Assembly: GCF_013391695.1 (NCBI RefSeq)
Contig: NZ_JACBGH010000001.1
Location: 248,001 to 312,000, forward strand
Length of the DNA: 64,000 nucleotides
Origin: Thiomicrorhabdus cannonii
Lineage (GTDB): Bacteria > Pseudomonadota > Gammaproteobacteria > Thiomicrospirales > Thiomicrospiraceae
Direction: 5' to 3'
The position numbers and the translations under genes are program-made. Positions 43,148 to 51,525 of the stretch are shown here, in pieces. Position 1 is the stretch's first letter. Each line of letters begins with the position of its first letter. The notes under the pieces are model-generated. The model was not told the DNA's origin. It did not search any database and saw only the letters and a list, made by a program, of their open reading frames with translations.

Positions 43148-44211
43148 GCGCCCGCCCCCAATTTGGTGAAATGGACATCATAATCCACCTGAGCCTGCTC
43201 AAAATCCGGCATCTGGCCGATGTCCATCCAGTATTCCGTCAGCGGAAAACCGCCGACACCGCGCTGTTCCGCAAGCAAGTCTTCCATCAACGTCGGCATA
43301 TCGTAAAACGCCTGCTGCGGCACCTTATCCAACGCACTGGGTGACAACGCATAAATGCCGGCATTGACAAAATAACGGTACACCGGTTTTTCCACAATCT
43401 GGGAAACCTTGGCACCATCCAGTTCAATCACGCCATACGGCACCTGCTGCGAATACTCGCGCACGCAGGCCGTCGCCTCGTTGCCATGTTCGGCATGAAA
43501 ATCCAGCAAAGCACGCAAATCAATCTTAGTCAGCAGATCGCCATTCATCACAATGAAAGGTTCACGGAGCTCTTCGCGCATCAGACTCAATGCACCCGCT
43601 GTGCCCAGGCGTTCATTCTCCTCGACATAGTTGATCTGAATACCCCAGCGCTCGCCATTGCCGAAATAGGCTCGAATCTGCTCGCCCAGATAGTTGATGC
43701 AGAAATAAAATTCGGTAAACCCCTGCTCGGCGATGTGACTGACAATCGTATCCAGAATCGGACGGTTCCCGACTTTGAGCATCGGCTTGGGCACGGTTTC
43801 CGTCAATGGTCGCAAGCGCGTTCCCAATCCGCCGAGCATCAGCACCACCGCATTGCGGCACTTCTTTAACGCCTGCTTGCCGTAATACAGACCCACCATT
43901 TTTCCGGACGCATCCAGAATGGGCAGATGGCGCAGCGCTTTTTCCAGCAGAATCTTGCGCCAGGCGGTTTCGCTGTCACGTTTATGGCCAATCACCGGCG
44001 TGCGGTTCATGGCCAGCGCCACCGCACTATCCAAGGTTTCGCCGCGCAACAGGGCGCGGCGCACGTCACCGTCTGTCAGAGTGCCAAGCAAGGTGGCATC
44101 TTCCGCCACCACCAGCACAATCTGCAAGGAAGCCCGATCCAGTACCCCCAAGGCGGTACGGATATCATCATTCTGGTTTACGGCGACATCCCGCCAATCA
44201 AATAGCTGCAT
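43144..44211 (-). CDS. ptmE: CBS-domain sugar-1-phosphate nucleotidyltransferase (PtmE-like)
   Basis: Two CBS motifs fill about residues 8-118 (VVAEDATLLGTLTDGDVRRALLRG and LPILDASGKMVGLYYGKQ). The nucleotidyltransferase domain follows from about 122 with MLGGLGTRLRPLTETVPKP and MNGDLLTKIDL. This fusion is typical of PtmE in Campylobacter legionaminic acid clusters, which forms a GDP-amino sugar at the start of the pathway. The substrate here is inferred from that relation. It overlaps the preceding gene by 14 bp and legF by 4 bp. Confidence 0.85.
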   Translation of the reverse strand: MQLFDWRDVAVNQNDDIRTALGVLDRASLQIVLVVAEDATLLGTLTDGDVRRALLRGETLDSAVALAMNRTPVIGHKRDSETAWRKILLEKALRHLPILDASGKMVGLYYGKQALKKCRNAVVLMLGGLGTRLRPLTETVPKPMLKVGNRPILDTIVSHIAEQGFTEFYFCINYLGEQIRAYFGNGERWGIQINYVEENERLGTAGALSLMREELREPFIVMNGDLLTKIDLRALLDFHAEHGNEATACVREYSQQVPYGVIELDGAKVSQIVEKPVYRYFVNAGIYALSPSALDKVPQQAFYDMPTLMEDLLAEQRGVGGFPLTEYWMDIGQMPDFEQAQVDYDVHFTKLGAGA

Positions 44212-45331
44212 GCAAGTCTTCCACTAAAGTGTCTATGATTTTCTGTACGGCCAAACTCGGGTCAGGAAGATGTACTTTGGCCTGACGCCATAACACCTGC
44301 TGTATTTCGGGCTTAAGGCCCGCCTCGAATACCGGCAATATCTCTTCTTCTTTATCGACCGACAGCAACAAACCTTCACTCAACAAAGGCATTTGTGTCA
44401 GACCGCTGTAATCCTGCCACCAGGCGATCATATCGGCATCGAACCACAAATAGACGCTACTGTTAAACGGCTGCTCGGCCATCTCATTCAAATAGAGATT
44501 ATCAAATCCGCAGGTGGAGAACACACTCACCACCAGATCCGCCACGCACAGACTCTGCACGATATCTGTTGCACTATCCCACTGCAGGCGGTCGCCGACG
44601 GCCTGCTCAAACAACTGCCAGGTCTTCGTACGCAGCTCTTCCGATTCTTTGGGATGCGGGCGGTAGATCAGTTTGAACTCCCGCCGCCATTCACGCAATT
44701 GGCGTGCCAACGCCTCCAAAGTGGCAAAATAGCCCTGCACCTCCAGAATCGGCTGGCCGTAAAATCCAACAATCACCGTCTCCCCAGAACTCAACAGGCC
44801 GGGGCGGTGCAATGCCCGCAAAGCCCCTGCATCATAGGCTTTGAAGTCGGCATGCTTGATCGAACCGATCGGCACCGAACGGATTTGCGGATAACGCTGT
44901 TCGGTAATGCGCACCGCCTCGTCATCCAATACAAACGCATGTTTAGGCACGACCCCTGACAATTGATTGACATCTCCCCAGAAACTCTGCAACGCATAGC
45001 TTTCGATGCCCAGCTGCTGTGCCACCGCCAAGGTCGCCTCATCCACCCCCAAATCCGGGCCGGAAATACCGCACAACACGGCATCGGCATCAAAAACCTC
45101 TAAAAACGTCCGTACTTTCGACTGTTTGTCGGCAAATGTCGCCTCTGGCAGAAATTCATGCAAATCGGGAAAAACGCCTCTCAGAATCTCACAGGCAGGC
45201 GCCTGGGCGAGTACGGCTATATCGAAACGGGGATGGGATTGCAGCTGGGGAATCAGGATTTGGAATGAGAGCGCGGTGGCGGGATCGCGGGCGGTAATGA
45301 GGAGTTTAATGCGCTTTCGGCAGCCTGACAT
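44198..45331 (-). CDS. Glycosyltransferase-like protein of unknown specificity
   Basis: The 377-residue sequence looks like a GT-B fold. An N-terminal Rossmann-like strand (IKLLITARDPATALSFQIL) is followed by a C-terminal half with FKLIYRPHPKESEE and LVVSVFSTCGFDNLYL, a pattern seen in polysialyl- and glycerophosphotransferase-like enzymes. I cannot assign a donor or acceptor. Its first 79 bp overlap the preceding kinase gene, and a later start would remove the first strand. One copy of the window-wide repeat lies inside it. Transfer of sugar to flagellin is inference. Confidence 0.55.
   Translation of the reverse strand: MSGCRKRIKLLITARDPATALSFQILIPQLQSHPRFDIAVLAQAPACEILRGVFPDLHEFLPEATFADKQSKVRTFLEVFDADAVLCGISGPDLGVDEATLAVAQQLGIESYALQSFWGDVNQLSGVVPKHAFVLDDEAVRITEQRYPQIRSVPIGSIKHADFKAYDAGALRALHRPGLLSSGETVIVGFYGQPILEVQGYFATLEALARQLREWRREFKLIYRPHPKESEELRTKTWQLFEQAVGDRLQWDSATDIVQSLCVADLVVSVFSTCGFDNLYLNEMAEQPFNSSVYLWFDADMIAWWQDYSGLTQMPLLSEGLLLSVDKEEEILPVFEAGLKPEIQQVLWRQAKVHLPDPSLAVQKIIDTLVEDLHAAI
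44788..44804 (+). repeat. AACAGGCCGGG repeat, copy 5 (inside the GT-like gene)
   Basis: AACTCAACAGGCCGGGG lies antisense to the gene, where it encodes RPGLLSS. Confidence 0.7.
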
Positions 45332-46371
45332 AAGATACTTTGTAATAATGGACGCTGTTGGTCAGCTAGCTTATACAAAAACACAAACTTTTTCCACTCT
45401 GCAGATAAGGGTTTATGCGCAACTTGCGCCGCTTCGATCAATAGCAGCAGCGCGCGCACCGCCAAAGCCTGCAACAGTTCGGTCAGATGCTCGGGGTGAT
45501 TGAAACGGCGGTGATGCGCCTCATAATAGGCCTGCAAAAAAGCCAACCCCAAGTCCAGATGCGCATCCTGCTCCAAATCGTGTGTGAACACAAAACGCTC
45601 CAAAACAAATGCCAGATCCTTCATCGGGTTAAACCAGGCGCTGAGGCTATCCTCCCAATCAAGGAAAACGCACTGTATCCTGTCACCCTCTGCGGCCATC
45701 CAGACATTGCCCAGATTCAGGTCGCCATGCACCATCTGCGCCTCCTCCACCAATACCTGCAAGGCGTCGGCCGGGTAAGTACGCAACACCGCCATAACCT
45801 CGTCGGGCAGTTCTATTGCCAAACCGCCTTTCTGCCACGCCAGCAACCGCGCCTGCAGATGCGCAAAACGCGCCATGCCTCTGGCTTTCACATCGCCGGC
45901 CTGCGGAAACGCCTGCAGCGCCAGATGCAGCCGCCCCAACGACCGGCCAAGACACTGCATCTCCTGACGATTTTGAGCACAAAACCGCCCCGGCAGATAA
46001 TCCTGCACCAGCAGCGTTGCCGTGTCATCCAGCACAATCGATTCCTGCACAGGGCTGGTGGCGATACCGTGAACGTTGAGCCACTGCGCCACCTTGTCGG
46101 CGGCGAGGTGGCGCTCGGCCTGTGCCGGCGTGACCACCTTGAGAAACAGTTCGCCTTCGGCTTGCTTTAGGCGATAGTAACCAAACGGTAAAGGATGGGA
46201 GGTACGCAAGCGTGCCAGTCCGGCATAAGCGCCGAATCGGCGAGAAAGCGTCTTTAAAAAAACTGAACAGGCCGGGTCCTTGGCAAACGATTCTTCCACC
46301 GGCTGCCATAGCAAATCGGGCGGATGAACCCCCTCAAACGCTGGGGAACCGGGCAGCCAAAGCGCACTCAT
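45253..46371 (-). CDS. APH-fold phosphotransferase (small-molecule or sugar kinase-like)
   Basis: The protein has the aminoglycoside/choline kinase fold. The catalytic loop VHGDLNLGNVWM and the metal-binding FLDWEDS lie at about residues 218-245. The N-lobe lysine is probably in GELFLKVVTPAQ. In this cluster the substrate may be a sugar or its precursor, but nothing in the sequence tells which. It lies 11 bp after the second NeuB-like gene and overlaps the GT-like gene by 79 bp. It carries one repeat copy. An antibiotic-resistance role is unlikely given the context. Confidence 0.7.
   Translation of the reverse strand: MSALWLPGSPAFEGVHPPDLLWQPVEESFAKDPACSVFLKTLSRRFGAYAGLARLRTSHPLPFGYYRLKQAEGELFLKVVTPAQAERHLAADKVAQWLNVHGIATSPVQESIVLDDTATLLVQDYLPGRFCAQNRQEMQCLGRSLGRLHLALQAFPQAGDVKARGMARFAHLQARLLAWQKGGLAIELPDEVMAVLRTYPADALQVLVEEAQMVHGDLNLGNVWMAAEGDRIQCVFLDWEDSLSAWFNPMKDLAFVLERFVFTHDLEQDAHLDLGLAFLQAYYEAHHRRFNHPEHLTELLQALAVRALLLLIEAAQVAHKPLSAEWKKFVFLYKLADQQRPLLQSILCQAAESALNSSLPPAIPPPRSHSKS
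46260..46277 (+). repeat. AACAGGCCGGG repeat, copy 6 (inside the APH-like gene)
   Basis: AAACTGAACAGGCCGGGT lies antisense to the gene, near its start, where it encodes DPACSVF. Confidence 0.7.
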
Positions 46372-46382
46372 CGTCGTTTCGC

Positions 46383-47447
46383 CTACTCGTTGAACTGCAC
46401 ATAGGCCCAGTGAATGACCTCGCCGGCCTTGAGCGGACGGTTCAGACGGTGCCCCACCACCTCCGACCAGTATTCGGTTTTAATGCCTTTGGCCGGAAAC
46501 GCAAAACTGACCGTATCGGTAGATAACACCTCGCCCGCCTGCAAATCGCGGCCGGCAATCAACCCCATGCGCGACACATACTTCTCGCGCCGGCGCGGCA
46601 GATGACGCAGGCCATCACCCAACGCATCGGCAATCATATGAATTTGGCGCAACACTGCACCCACCTGCGAAATCGGCATGGCATGGCCGCCGTCCTGCTC
46701 GTTGCCCATCGTATCCGGACAAACCCCTTTTTCCAGCACGCTCGCCCCCAATGCCGTCGCGGCCAACAACATCTCGTTACCGCCGTGATGGTCCGACAAA
46801 CCGTAGGCCACTCCCAGGCTCTGCCCGAGCGTCTGCATAAACCGCAAATTCTGCTGATCCACCGGATTCGGCGGCCCTTTGGGGCTGTGCTCCACCAGAA
46901 TCTCCCACGCACCCTGATCCTGCGCCCAATTGACAGCGCGCGCCGCTTCTTCCAGTGTGCTGTGGCCGGTATCGAAAATCATCGGCAAGCCGAGCGTGGC
47001 CACATGCTCAATCAACGGTTGATGGGTGATATTGGAGGAGGCAATCTTGATCGCCTTGCAGCCGATCTCCCTGGCGAAATCCGCCCCCTCAAAATCATAG
47101 ACGGAAACAATCACATCCATGCCCTTGCGCTGCGCGTAACGGAACAGGGTTTCATAGGACGACAGCGGCACCACCTTGCGCTCAATCAGAGCACGGTAAT
47201 TTTCCGCCACCACCTGCCCGTCGCGATGCCCCCAATATCGCTCTTCGCCGGAATGCTCGGCAGGCAGGCAGATGTCGGCGGTTTGCAGAATCTCGCCCTT
47301 GATGGTGGTGACCCCCGCCTCGGCCAACGCATCCACCAGCCTTTCCGCCTGCGCCATATCCTGGTTGAAATAAGTACCGATATCAGGCAAAAACAGCGGG
47401 CGTCCGGAAGCCTGAATCGATTGCCAATAGCCAAGTTGTTCACGCAT
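46383..47447 (-). CDS. NeuB-family synthase, divergent second copy
   Basis: The protein combines a TIM-barrel NeuB-type domain with a C-terminal SAF (antifreeze-like) domain (about 290-354, RDLQAGEVLSTDTVSFAFP). NeuB enzymes condense phosphoenolpyruvate with an amino hexose to make nine-carbon acids. It keeps KIASSNITH, GLSDHHGGNEML and GASVLEKG, but its first strand (LFLPDIGTYFNQD) departs from the usual AEIGVNHNG. A classical NeuB/LegI lies at 51518-52525, so this copy may act on another substrate or a different step. It lies 45 bp after hisH-like. Confidence 0.8.
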   Translation of the reverse strand: MREQLGYWQSIQASGRPLFLPDIGTYFNQDMAQAERLVDALAEAGVTTIKGEILQTADICLPAEHSGEERYWGHRDGQVVAENYRALIERKVVPLSSYETLFRYAQRKGMDVIVSVYDFEGADFAREIGCKAIKIASSNITHQPLIEHVATLGLPMIFDTGHSTLEEAARAVNWAQDQGAWEILVEHSPKGPPNPVDQQNLRFMQTLGQSLGVAYGLSDHHGGNEMLLAATALGASVLEKGVCPDTMGNEQDGGHAMPISQVGAVLRQIHMIADALGDGLRHLPRRREKYVSRMGLIAGRDLQAGEVLSTDTVSFAFPAKGIKTEYWSEVVGHRLNRPLKAGEVIHWAYVQFNE

Positions 47448-47464
47448 TATCCACGCCCCCGGCC

Positions 47465-47484
47465 ACCCGGCCTGTTGAGTTTTA
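47465..47484 (-). repeat. AACAGGCCGGG repeat, copy 7 (intergenic)
   Basis: The minus strand reads AAAACTCAACAGGCCGGGT, a full match over 19 bases apart from the final A. It lies in the 44-bp gap between the hisH-like gene and the second neuB-like gene. Confidence 0.8.
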
Positions 47485-47491
47485 TTGAAGT

Positions 47492-48124
47492 TTAAATCTG
47501 CAAAAATGCTTCGATCAAGCGTAGACCGCCCGCACCCGATTTTTCCGGGTGAAACTGGCAGCCCACCAGATTATCGCGCTGCACCGCGGCAGTAATGGCA
47601 TGGCCGCCAAAATCAAACACCGCCAGTTGATCCTGCGGTTCCGTCGTCTCGGCATAATAGGAATGCACGAAATAAAAGGCGTTTTCCTCTGCCACACCGG
47701 CCAGCAGCGTGTTTTGCCACGACACGCCCTGCGGGCGGATTTTAGCCCAGCCCATATGCGGTATCGTCATCTCCTCGCCGGTCATTGAAAAGTGCGGCAA
47801 AGGTTTAACCTGACCGGGTAGCAGCCCGAGTCCGGGCGTGAGCACAAACTCCTCACTCTGCTCAAACATCATCTGCATGCCCAGGCAAATCCCCATAAAC
47901 GGCTTTTGCGGTGCGGCCTCCCGAATCGCTTCAACCAGATTTCTGGCCTGCAACTCCGCCATCGCTTGCGGAAACGCACCGACCCCCGGAAACACCAGAC
48001 GATCGGCCGCCAGCACCTGCTCCGGCGTGGTGGCGATTTCAACCTGTGCGCCGAGATGCTCGAAAGCACGCTGCACATTCAGCAGGTTGCCGGCACCGTA
48101 ATCAATCAGCGTGACCTTGCTCAT
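47492..48124 (-). CDS. HisH-like glutamine amidotransferase for sugar amidation
   Basis: This is a class I glutaminase, 210 residues from the ATG at 48124, which overlaps the hisF-like stop by 4 bp. The catalytic Cys80 lies in MGICLGMQMMFEQS, and the His-Glu pair in CQFHPEKSG. In surface-sugar clusters HisH/HisF paralogues supply ammonia to a WbpG/PseA-type enzyme that converts an acetamido to an acetamidino group. That role is inferred because the amidotransferase gene lies just upstream. No other histidine biosynthesis gene is present. Confidence 0.85.
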   Translation of the reverse strand: MSKVTLIDYGAGNLLNVQRAFEHLGAQVEIATTPEQVLAADRLVFPGVGAFPQAMAELQARNLVEAIREAAPQKPFMGICLGMQMMFEQSEEFVLTPGLGLLPGQVKPLPHFSMTGEEMTIPHMGWAKIRPQGVSWQNTLLAGVAEENAFYFVHSYYAETTEPQDQLAVFDFGGHAITAAVQRDNLVGCQFHPEKSGAGGLRLIEAFLQI

Positions 48125-48885
48125 GCAATCGCCTCCTGTGAGCGTACCGCCAGACCGCTCTGCCGGCAAACCTCTCGAATGCCCGCTACCGTATCGCGGC
48201 CGTAATGCAGAATATCGGCCATGGCGATGGCATCTGCACCGGCCTCAACCGCCTCGACGCCATGCAGCGCCTCGCCCATGCCGCCGGAAGCGATCACCGG
48301 TACATTCACCACGTCACTGACTGCTCGGATCAGCTCCAGATCGTAGCCTTTGCGACCGCCTTCGCGATCCACCGAGGTCAGCAGGATTTCACCCGCTCCC
48401 AAGGCCACGGCCTCTGCAACCCATTCGACCACATCGCGGCCGGTATGTTCGCGGCCGTTGTCGGTAAAGGCCAGCCATCTGCCGTCGGCCTGCTTGATCG
48501 CCTCGACCGACAGCACCACGCATTGCGAGCCGAAGGTATTGGCCATTTCGGTAATCAGCTGCGGGCGCGCCACCGCCGCCGTATTGATGGCCACCTTGTC
48601 GGCACCGGAACGCAGAATCTCGCGCGCATCCGCCACCGAGCGGATACCGCCGCCGACGGTGATCGGAATAAAAACCGACTTGACCGTTTCCTTGACGATC
48701 TCGGTCAAACTGTTGCGTCCGTAAAGCGAGGCCACCGCATCCATATACAACAACTCATCGGCGCCCTGCTCGTAATACTTGCGGGCATATTCGTTGGGAT
48801 TGCCGATCTTGCGCAAGCCTTCCAGCTTGACGCCTTTAATCAGATTGGGGCCTTTAATATCAAGACGGGGAATGAGTCGAATCAT
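48121..48885 (-). CDS. HisF-like cyclase subunit paralogue for sugar amidation
   Basis: A TIM barrel of 254 residues resembling the imidazole-glycerol-phosphate cyclase, with LIPRLDIKGPNLIKGV at the start, PITVGGGIRS, the phosphate-binding GADKVAINTA and ILLTSVDREGG. Canonical HisF has a similar Asp in TSMDRDG. I chose ATG 48885 since it overlaps the previous stop by one base (TGATG). It probably pairs with the HisH-like protein to channel ammonia to the WbpG/PseA-like enzyme. This is not the histidine pathway enzyme, as inferred from its neighbours. Confidence 0.85.
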   Translation of the reverse strand: MIRLIPRLDIKGPNLIKGVKLEGLRKIGNPNEYARKYYEQGADELLYMDAVASLYGRNSLTEIVKETVKSVFIPITVGGGIRSVADAREILRSGADKVAINTAAVARPQLITEMANTFGSQCVVLSVEAIKQADGRWLAFTDNGREHTGRDVVEWVAEAVALGAGEILLTSVDREGGRKGYDLELIRAVSDVVNVPVIASGGMGEALHGVEAVEAGADAIAMADILHYGRDTVAGIREVCRQSGLAVRSQEAIA

Positions 48886-50210
48886 CAATGCCCGTCCTGC
48901 CAAACCGTATGGCGCTGCACCCAGATGCCGTTCTCTTTTTTCCACAGGTGCGGCGAGCGGAAGGTATCGGTCAACGTATCGAAGTATTCACGGTCCATAA
49001 TCGGCTGTTCGAACATTTTCGAGGCGATCGGGAACTCTTTCTCTGGGATGCTCAGGTATTGGAAAATCTCATCGGCAAAGCGTTCCGGAAACTCCATATC
49101 AAAACGTTTGACCAGCGCCACGCCCTCTTCGCGTTCGATATCGCCGGAACGGATTTCCTGCGCCGCATCGTAGGTGGCGCGGCCGATGCCGAACTTCACA
49201 CCGGTGGTGTAGTAGTGGAAATCGTCGATTTTATCGTCAATCGAATTGTATTTGCTGTACGTGCCCGGGGTGCGTTCCGGCGAGGCTTCAAACCCGCCGT
49301 GTTCGTGCGCGTAGTAGTAGCAGCTCTGCGGATGCCATTTGAGGTAGTAGCCCAGATAATGCACTTCCACACCGGTGTCTTTCAATTTTTCCGGATCAGC
49401 CGGCATATAAGGATCCAAATCGGCTTTGGTCAGGCCGAAATCCTCTTTCAACGATTTGATGGAAACACCGCCGATATTGATCTCCGCCTCGTCGGTCATG
49501 GTGAAATACTGCCAGTCGCGCTGCGCCTTGTCAGTATCGCTTTTGGGGTTGCCGTATTCGGCTTCGTTCTCACCAAAGAACACCAGCGGAATATTCATCA
49601 TGGCCGCCATTTTCGGCGCCAGCGCTTTCTGGCCGATCATAAACGCCTGGAACGGATGGAACAGTTTTTCCACCGACAGACGCGTCAGCAGACGGTGCAC
49701 ACGGCCATTCGGTGTCATCAACTGGTTGTCGAAACCGGCATGAATCCAGCGCTGGAAATTGCGCCAACCCCATTCGGTATAGATATGCGGCGCCCAGGTA
49801 ACAGTAAACGGGTGCATGCCGTATTTCTCTTTGAGGATATGCGACGCATAGAAACTGTCCTTGCCGCCGGAACCCGGCAGCAGACAGTCGTAGGAGCCGT
49901 CTTTGGAGCGGTGTTTGTCGCACAACGCCTGCAACTCTTCCTCGCGCATGCCCCAGTCGATGGTGTGTTCTTTCTCTTCGGCGACACGGCAGGCGTCGCA
50001 CACCCCCTCTTCATCAAAATGGATGGTGGCTTTTTTGGAGTCCTTGGTGTGCTTGTACTCCACCGCCGAGTTGGGGCGCTGATTGGAGATGGTGCATTTT
50101 TTGCAGAACTTGACCTCACGCGGCAGCCCGTATTTCACGTCCAGCTGATCTTCGGGCAATTCAAACAGACTTAAATCGACAGGTTTCGGCTTGGGAATTA
50201 GAAAGCTCAT
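48885..50210 (-). CDS. N-acetyl sugar amidotransferase (WbpG/PseA family)
   Basis: The enzyme is an ATP-pyrophosphatase-type amidotransferase. The PP-loop is LLPGSGGKDSFYAS (about 110-123). Two cysteine pairs, CKKC (about 36-39) and CDAC (about 72-75), likely bind zinc. Relatives convert the N-acetyl group of a sugar nucleotide or nonulosonic acid to acetamidino, with HisH/HisF paralogues giving ammonia. All three genes are adjacent and overlapping here, so the final sugar is probably an acetamidino legionaminic acid. That product is inference. Confidence 0.86.
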   Translation of the reverse strand: MSFLIPKPKPVDLSLFELPEDQLDVKYGLPREVKFCKKCTISNQRPNSAVEYKHTKDSKKATIHFDEEGVCDACRVAEEKEHTIDWGMREEELQALCDKHRSKDGSYDCLLPGSGGKDSFYASHILKEKYGMHPFTVTWAPHIYTEWGWRNFQRWIHAGFDNQLMTPNGRVHRLLTRLSVEKLFHPFQAFMIGQKALAPKMAAMMNIPLVFFGENEAEYGNPKSDTDKAQRDWQYFTMTDEAEINIGGVSIKSLKEDFGLTKADLDPYMPADPEKLKDTGVEVHYLGYYLKWHPQSCYYYAHEHGGFEASPERTPGTYSKYNSIDDKIDDFHYYTTGVKFGIGRATYDAAQEIRSGDIEREEGVALVKRFDMEFPERFADEIFQYLSIPEKEFPIASKMFEQPIMDREYFDTLTDTFRSPHLWKKENGIWVQRHTVWQDGH

Positions 50211-50284
50211 GGGTATCCTTTGTGTTCCAAATGGGGTGTTTATTGTTATTTTTTAATGTCCATGCGGTTTGCCGTTCATTCCAT

Positions 50285-50300
50285 ACTGAACAGGCCGGGT
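50285..50300 (+). repeat. AACAGGCCGGG repeat, copy 8 (intergenic)
   Basis: ACTGAACAGGCCGGGT lies in the 121-bp gap between the legG-like gene and the amidotransferase. The rest of the gap has no clear promoter. An imperfect GGGTCTT/AAGACCC pairing spans part of it. Confidence 0.7.
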
Positions 50301-50331
50301 CTTTTGTTATAACGGCGGACAAACTTAATTC

Positions 50332-51525
50332 TTAAGACCCGCCGCAGCCTGAATTCACAGGCCAATCGTAAAACGGTTTATTGTGCAGCGCGGCAAAGTC
50401 GGTTTGCGCCAGAATCCGCACAATCGCCTGGGCGGTATCCCCCTGGCCGTAAACACTCGGTCGTGTCCGGCAAAGGGCGCGGTGTTTGGCACTCAACGCG
50501 GTTTCAAGTGCTTTGGAAATCGAATCAACGTCTTCTGCGCAATCGATAATCGAGGGCGCGCGCAAGCGCCCCTGCTGGCGCGGCCCGATATTGACCGTAG
50601 CCACGCCGAGCGCCGGCGCTTCGATAATGCCGCTGGAGGAATTGCCCACCACCGCGTCGCACACCGCCATCAAGCTCAGATAACGCAACGAGCCGAGAGA
50701 GGTAACAAATTTTACCTTGAGCGGCGTTCGCGCTGTCCACTCGGCAACCGCGGCGTTAATCCGCCCGCCCTCGGCATCGGCATTGGCACCGGTCCAGATG
50801 ACTGTCGCCTCTTTAACCCCTTCCAAAGCCGCAAAAAGTGCTTCGACAGATTCCTTGCCTGAAGCATCTCCCCAAGTGACAGGATGATAGGTCACCAGAA
50901 ACAGAGGTGAAGTCAACGCTATTTGGAGATCACGTTGTAATGCACCCAGGTCCAGTAAATCCAGTCGCTTAATCACATCCAACCCCGGCGCGCCGACCGT
51001 AAAAACGCGCTCCGGCAACTCCCCCATGTGAATCAAGCGCTGACGGTAAGGTTCTGCGGCGGCAAAATGCAACGCCGCCATTTTGGAAATCGCGTGGCGG
51101 ATCGCCTCGTCCATCGCCCCTTCGGTGACCTCGCCGCCGTGGATGTGCGCCAGCGGAATATGCAACAGCAAGGCCGCCTGCGCGGCGGCCAGAATCTCGT
51201 AACGGTCGCCCAACACCAGCACCACATCGGGTTTTAAATCTGCGTAGGCCTCGGCAAATCCGGCCACACCGCGACTCACGGCGCGCGCCACAGCAAGATC
51301 ATCGTCGCCATCGTCATTGTCGTCCAACAAGGGCACCTCGGCAGCAATCGCAAAGCCGTCCTGTTTAATCTGATGGATGGTCATGCCATGCTTGGCAGAC
51401 AGATGCGCCGCACTGACGATCAGCTGCAGCCGCAAATCGGGATGCGCGTCAATCTCCTGCAACACGCCCCACAAGAGGCCGTATTCGGCACGCGTGCCGG
51501 TGACCACCGCAATCTTCTTAGGCAT
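50332..51525 (-). CDS. legG: Hydrolysing NDP-sugar 2-epimerase (LegG/NeuC family)
   Basis: The enzyme inverts C2 of the amino sugar and releases the nucleotide. From ATG 51525 the protein is 397 residues and starts MPKKIAVVTGTRAEYGLL, the family N-terminus. HIHGGEVTEGAMDEAIRHAI and GNSSSGIIEAPALGVATVNIG are characteristic. Upstream starts would read within legI and lack similarity. It overlaps the legI stop by 8 bp. Confidence 0.9.
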   Translation of the reverse strand: MPKKIAVVTGTRAEYGLLWGVLQEIDAHPDLRLQLIVSAAHLSAKHGMTIHQIKQDGFAIAAEVPLLDDNDDGDDDLAVARAVSRGVAGFAEAYADLKPDVVLVLGDRYEILAAAQAALLLHIPLAHIHGGEVTEGAMDEAIRHAISKMAALHFAAAEPYRQRLIHMGELPERVFTVGAPGLDVIKRLDLLDLGALQRDLQIALTSPLFLVTYHPVTWGDASGKESVEALFAALEGVKEATVIWTGANADAEGGRINAAVAEWTARTPLKVKFVTSLGSLRYLSLMAVCDAVVGNSSSGIIEAPALGVATVNIGPRQQGRLRAPSIIDCAEDVDSISKALETALSAKHRALCRTRPSVYGQGDTAQAIVRILAQTDFAALHNKPFYDWPVNSGCGGS

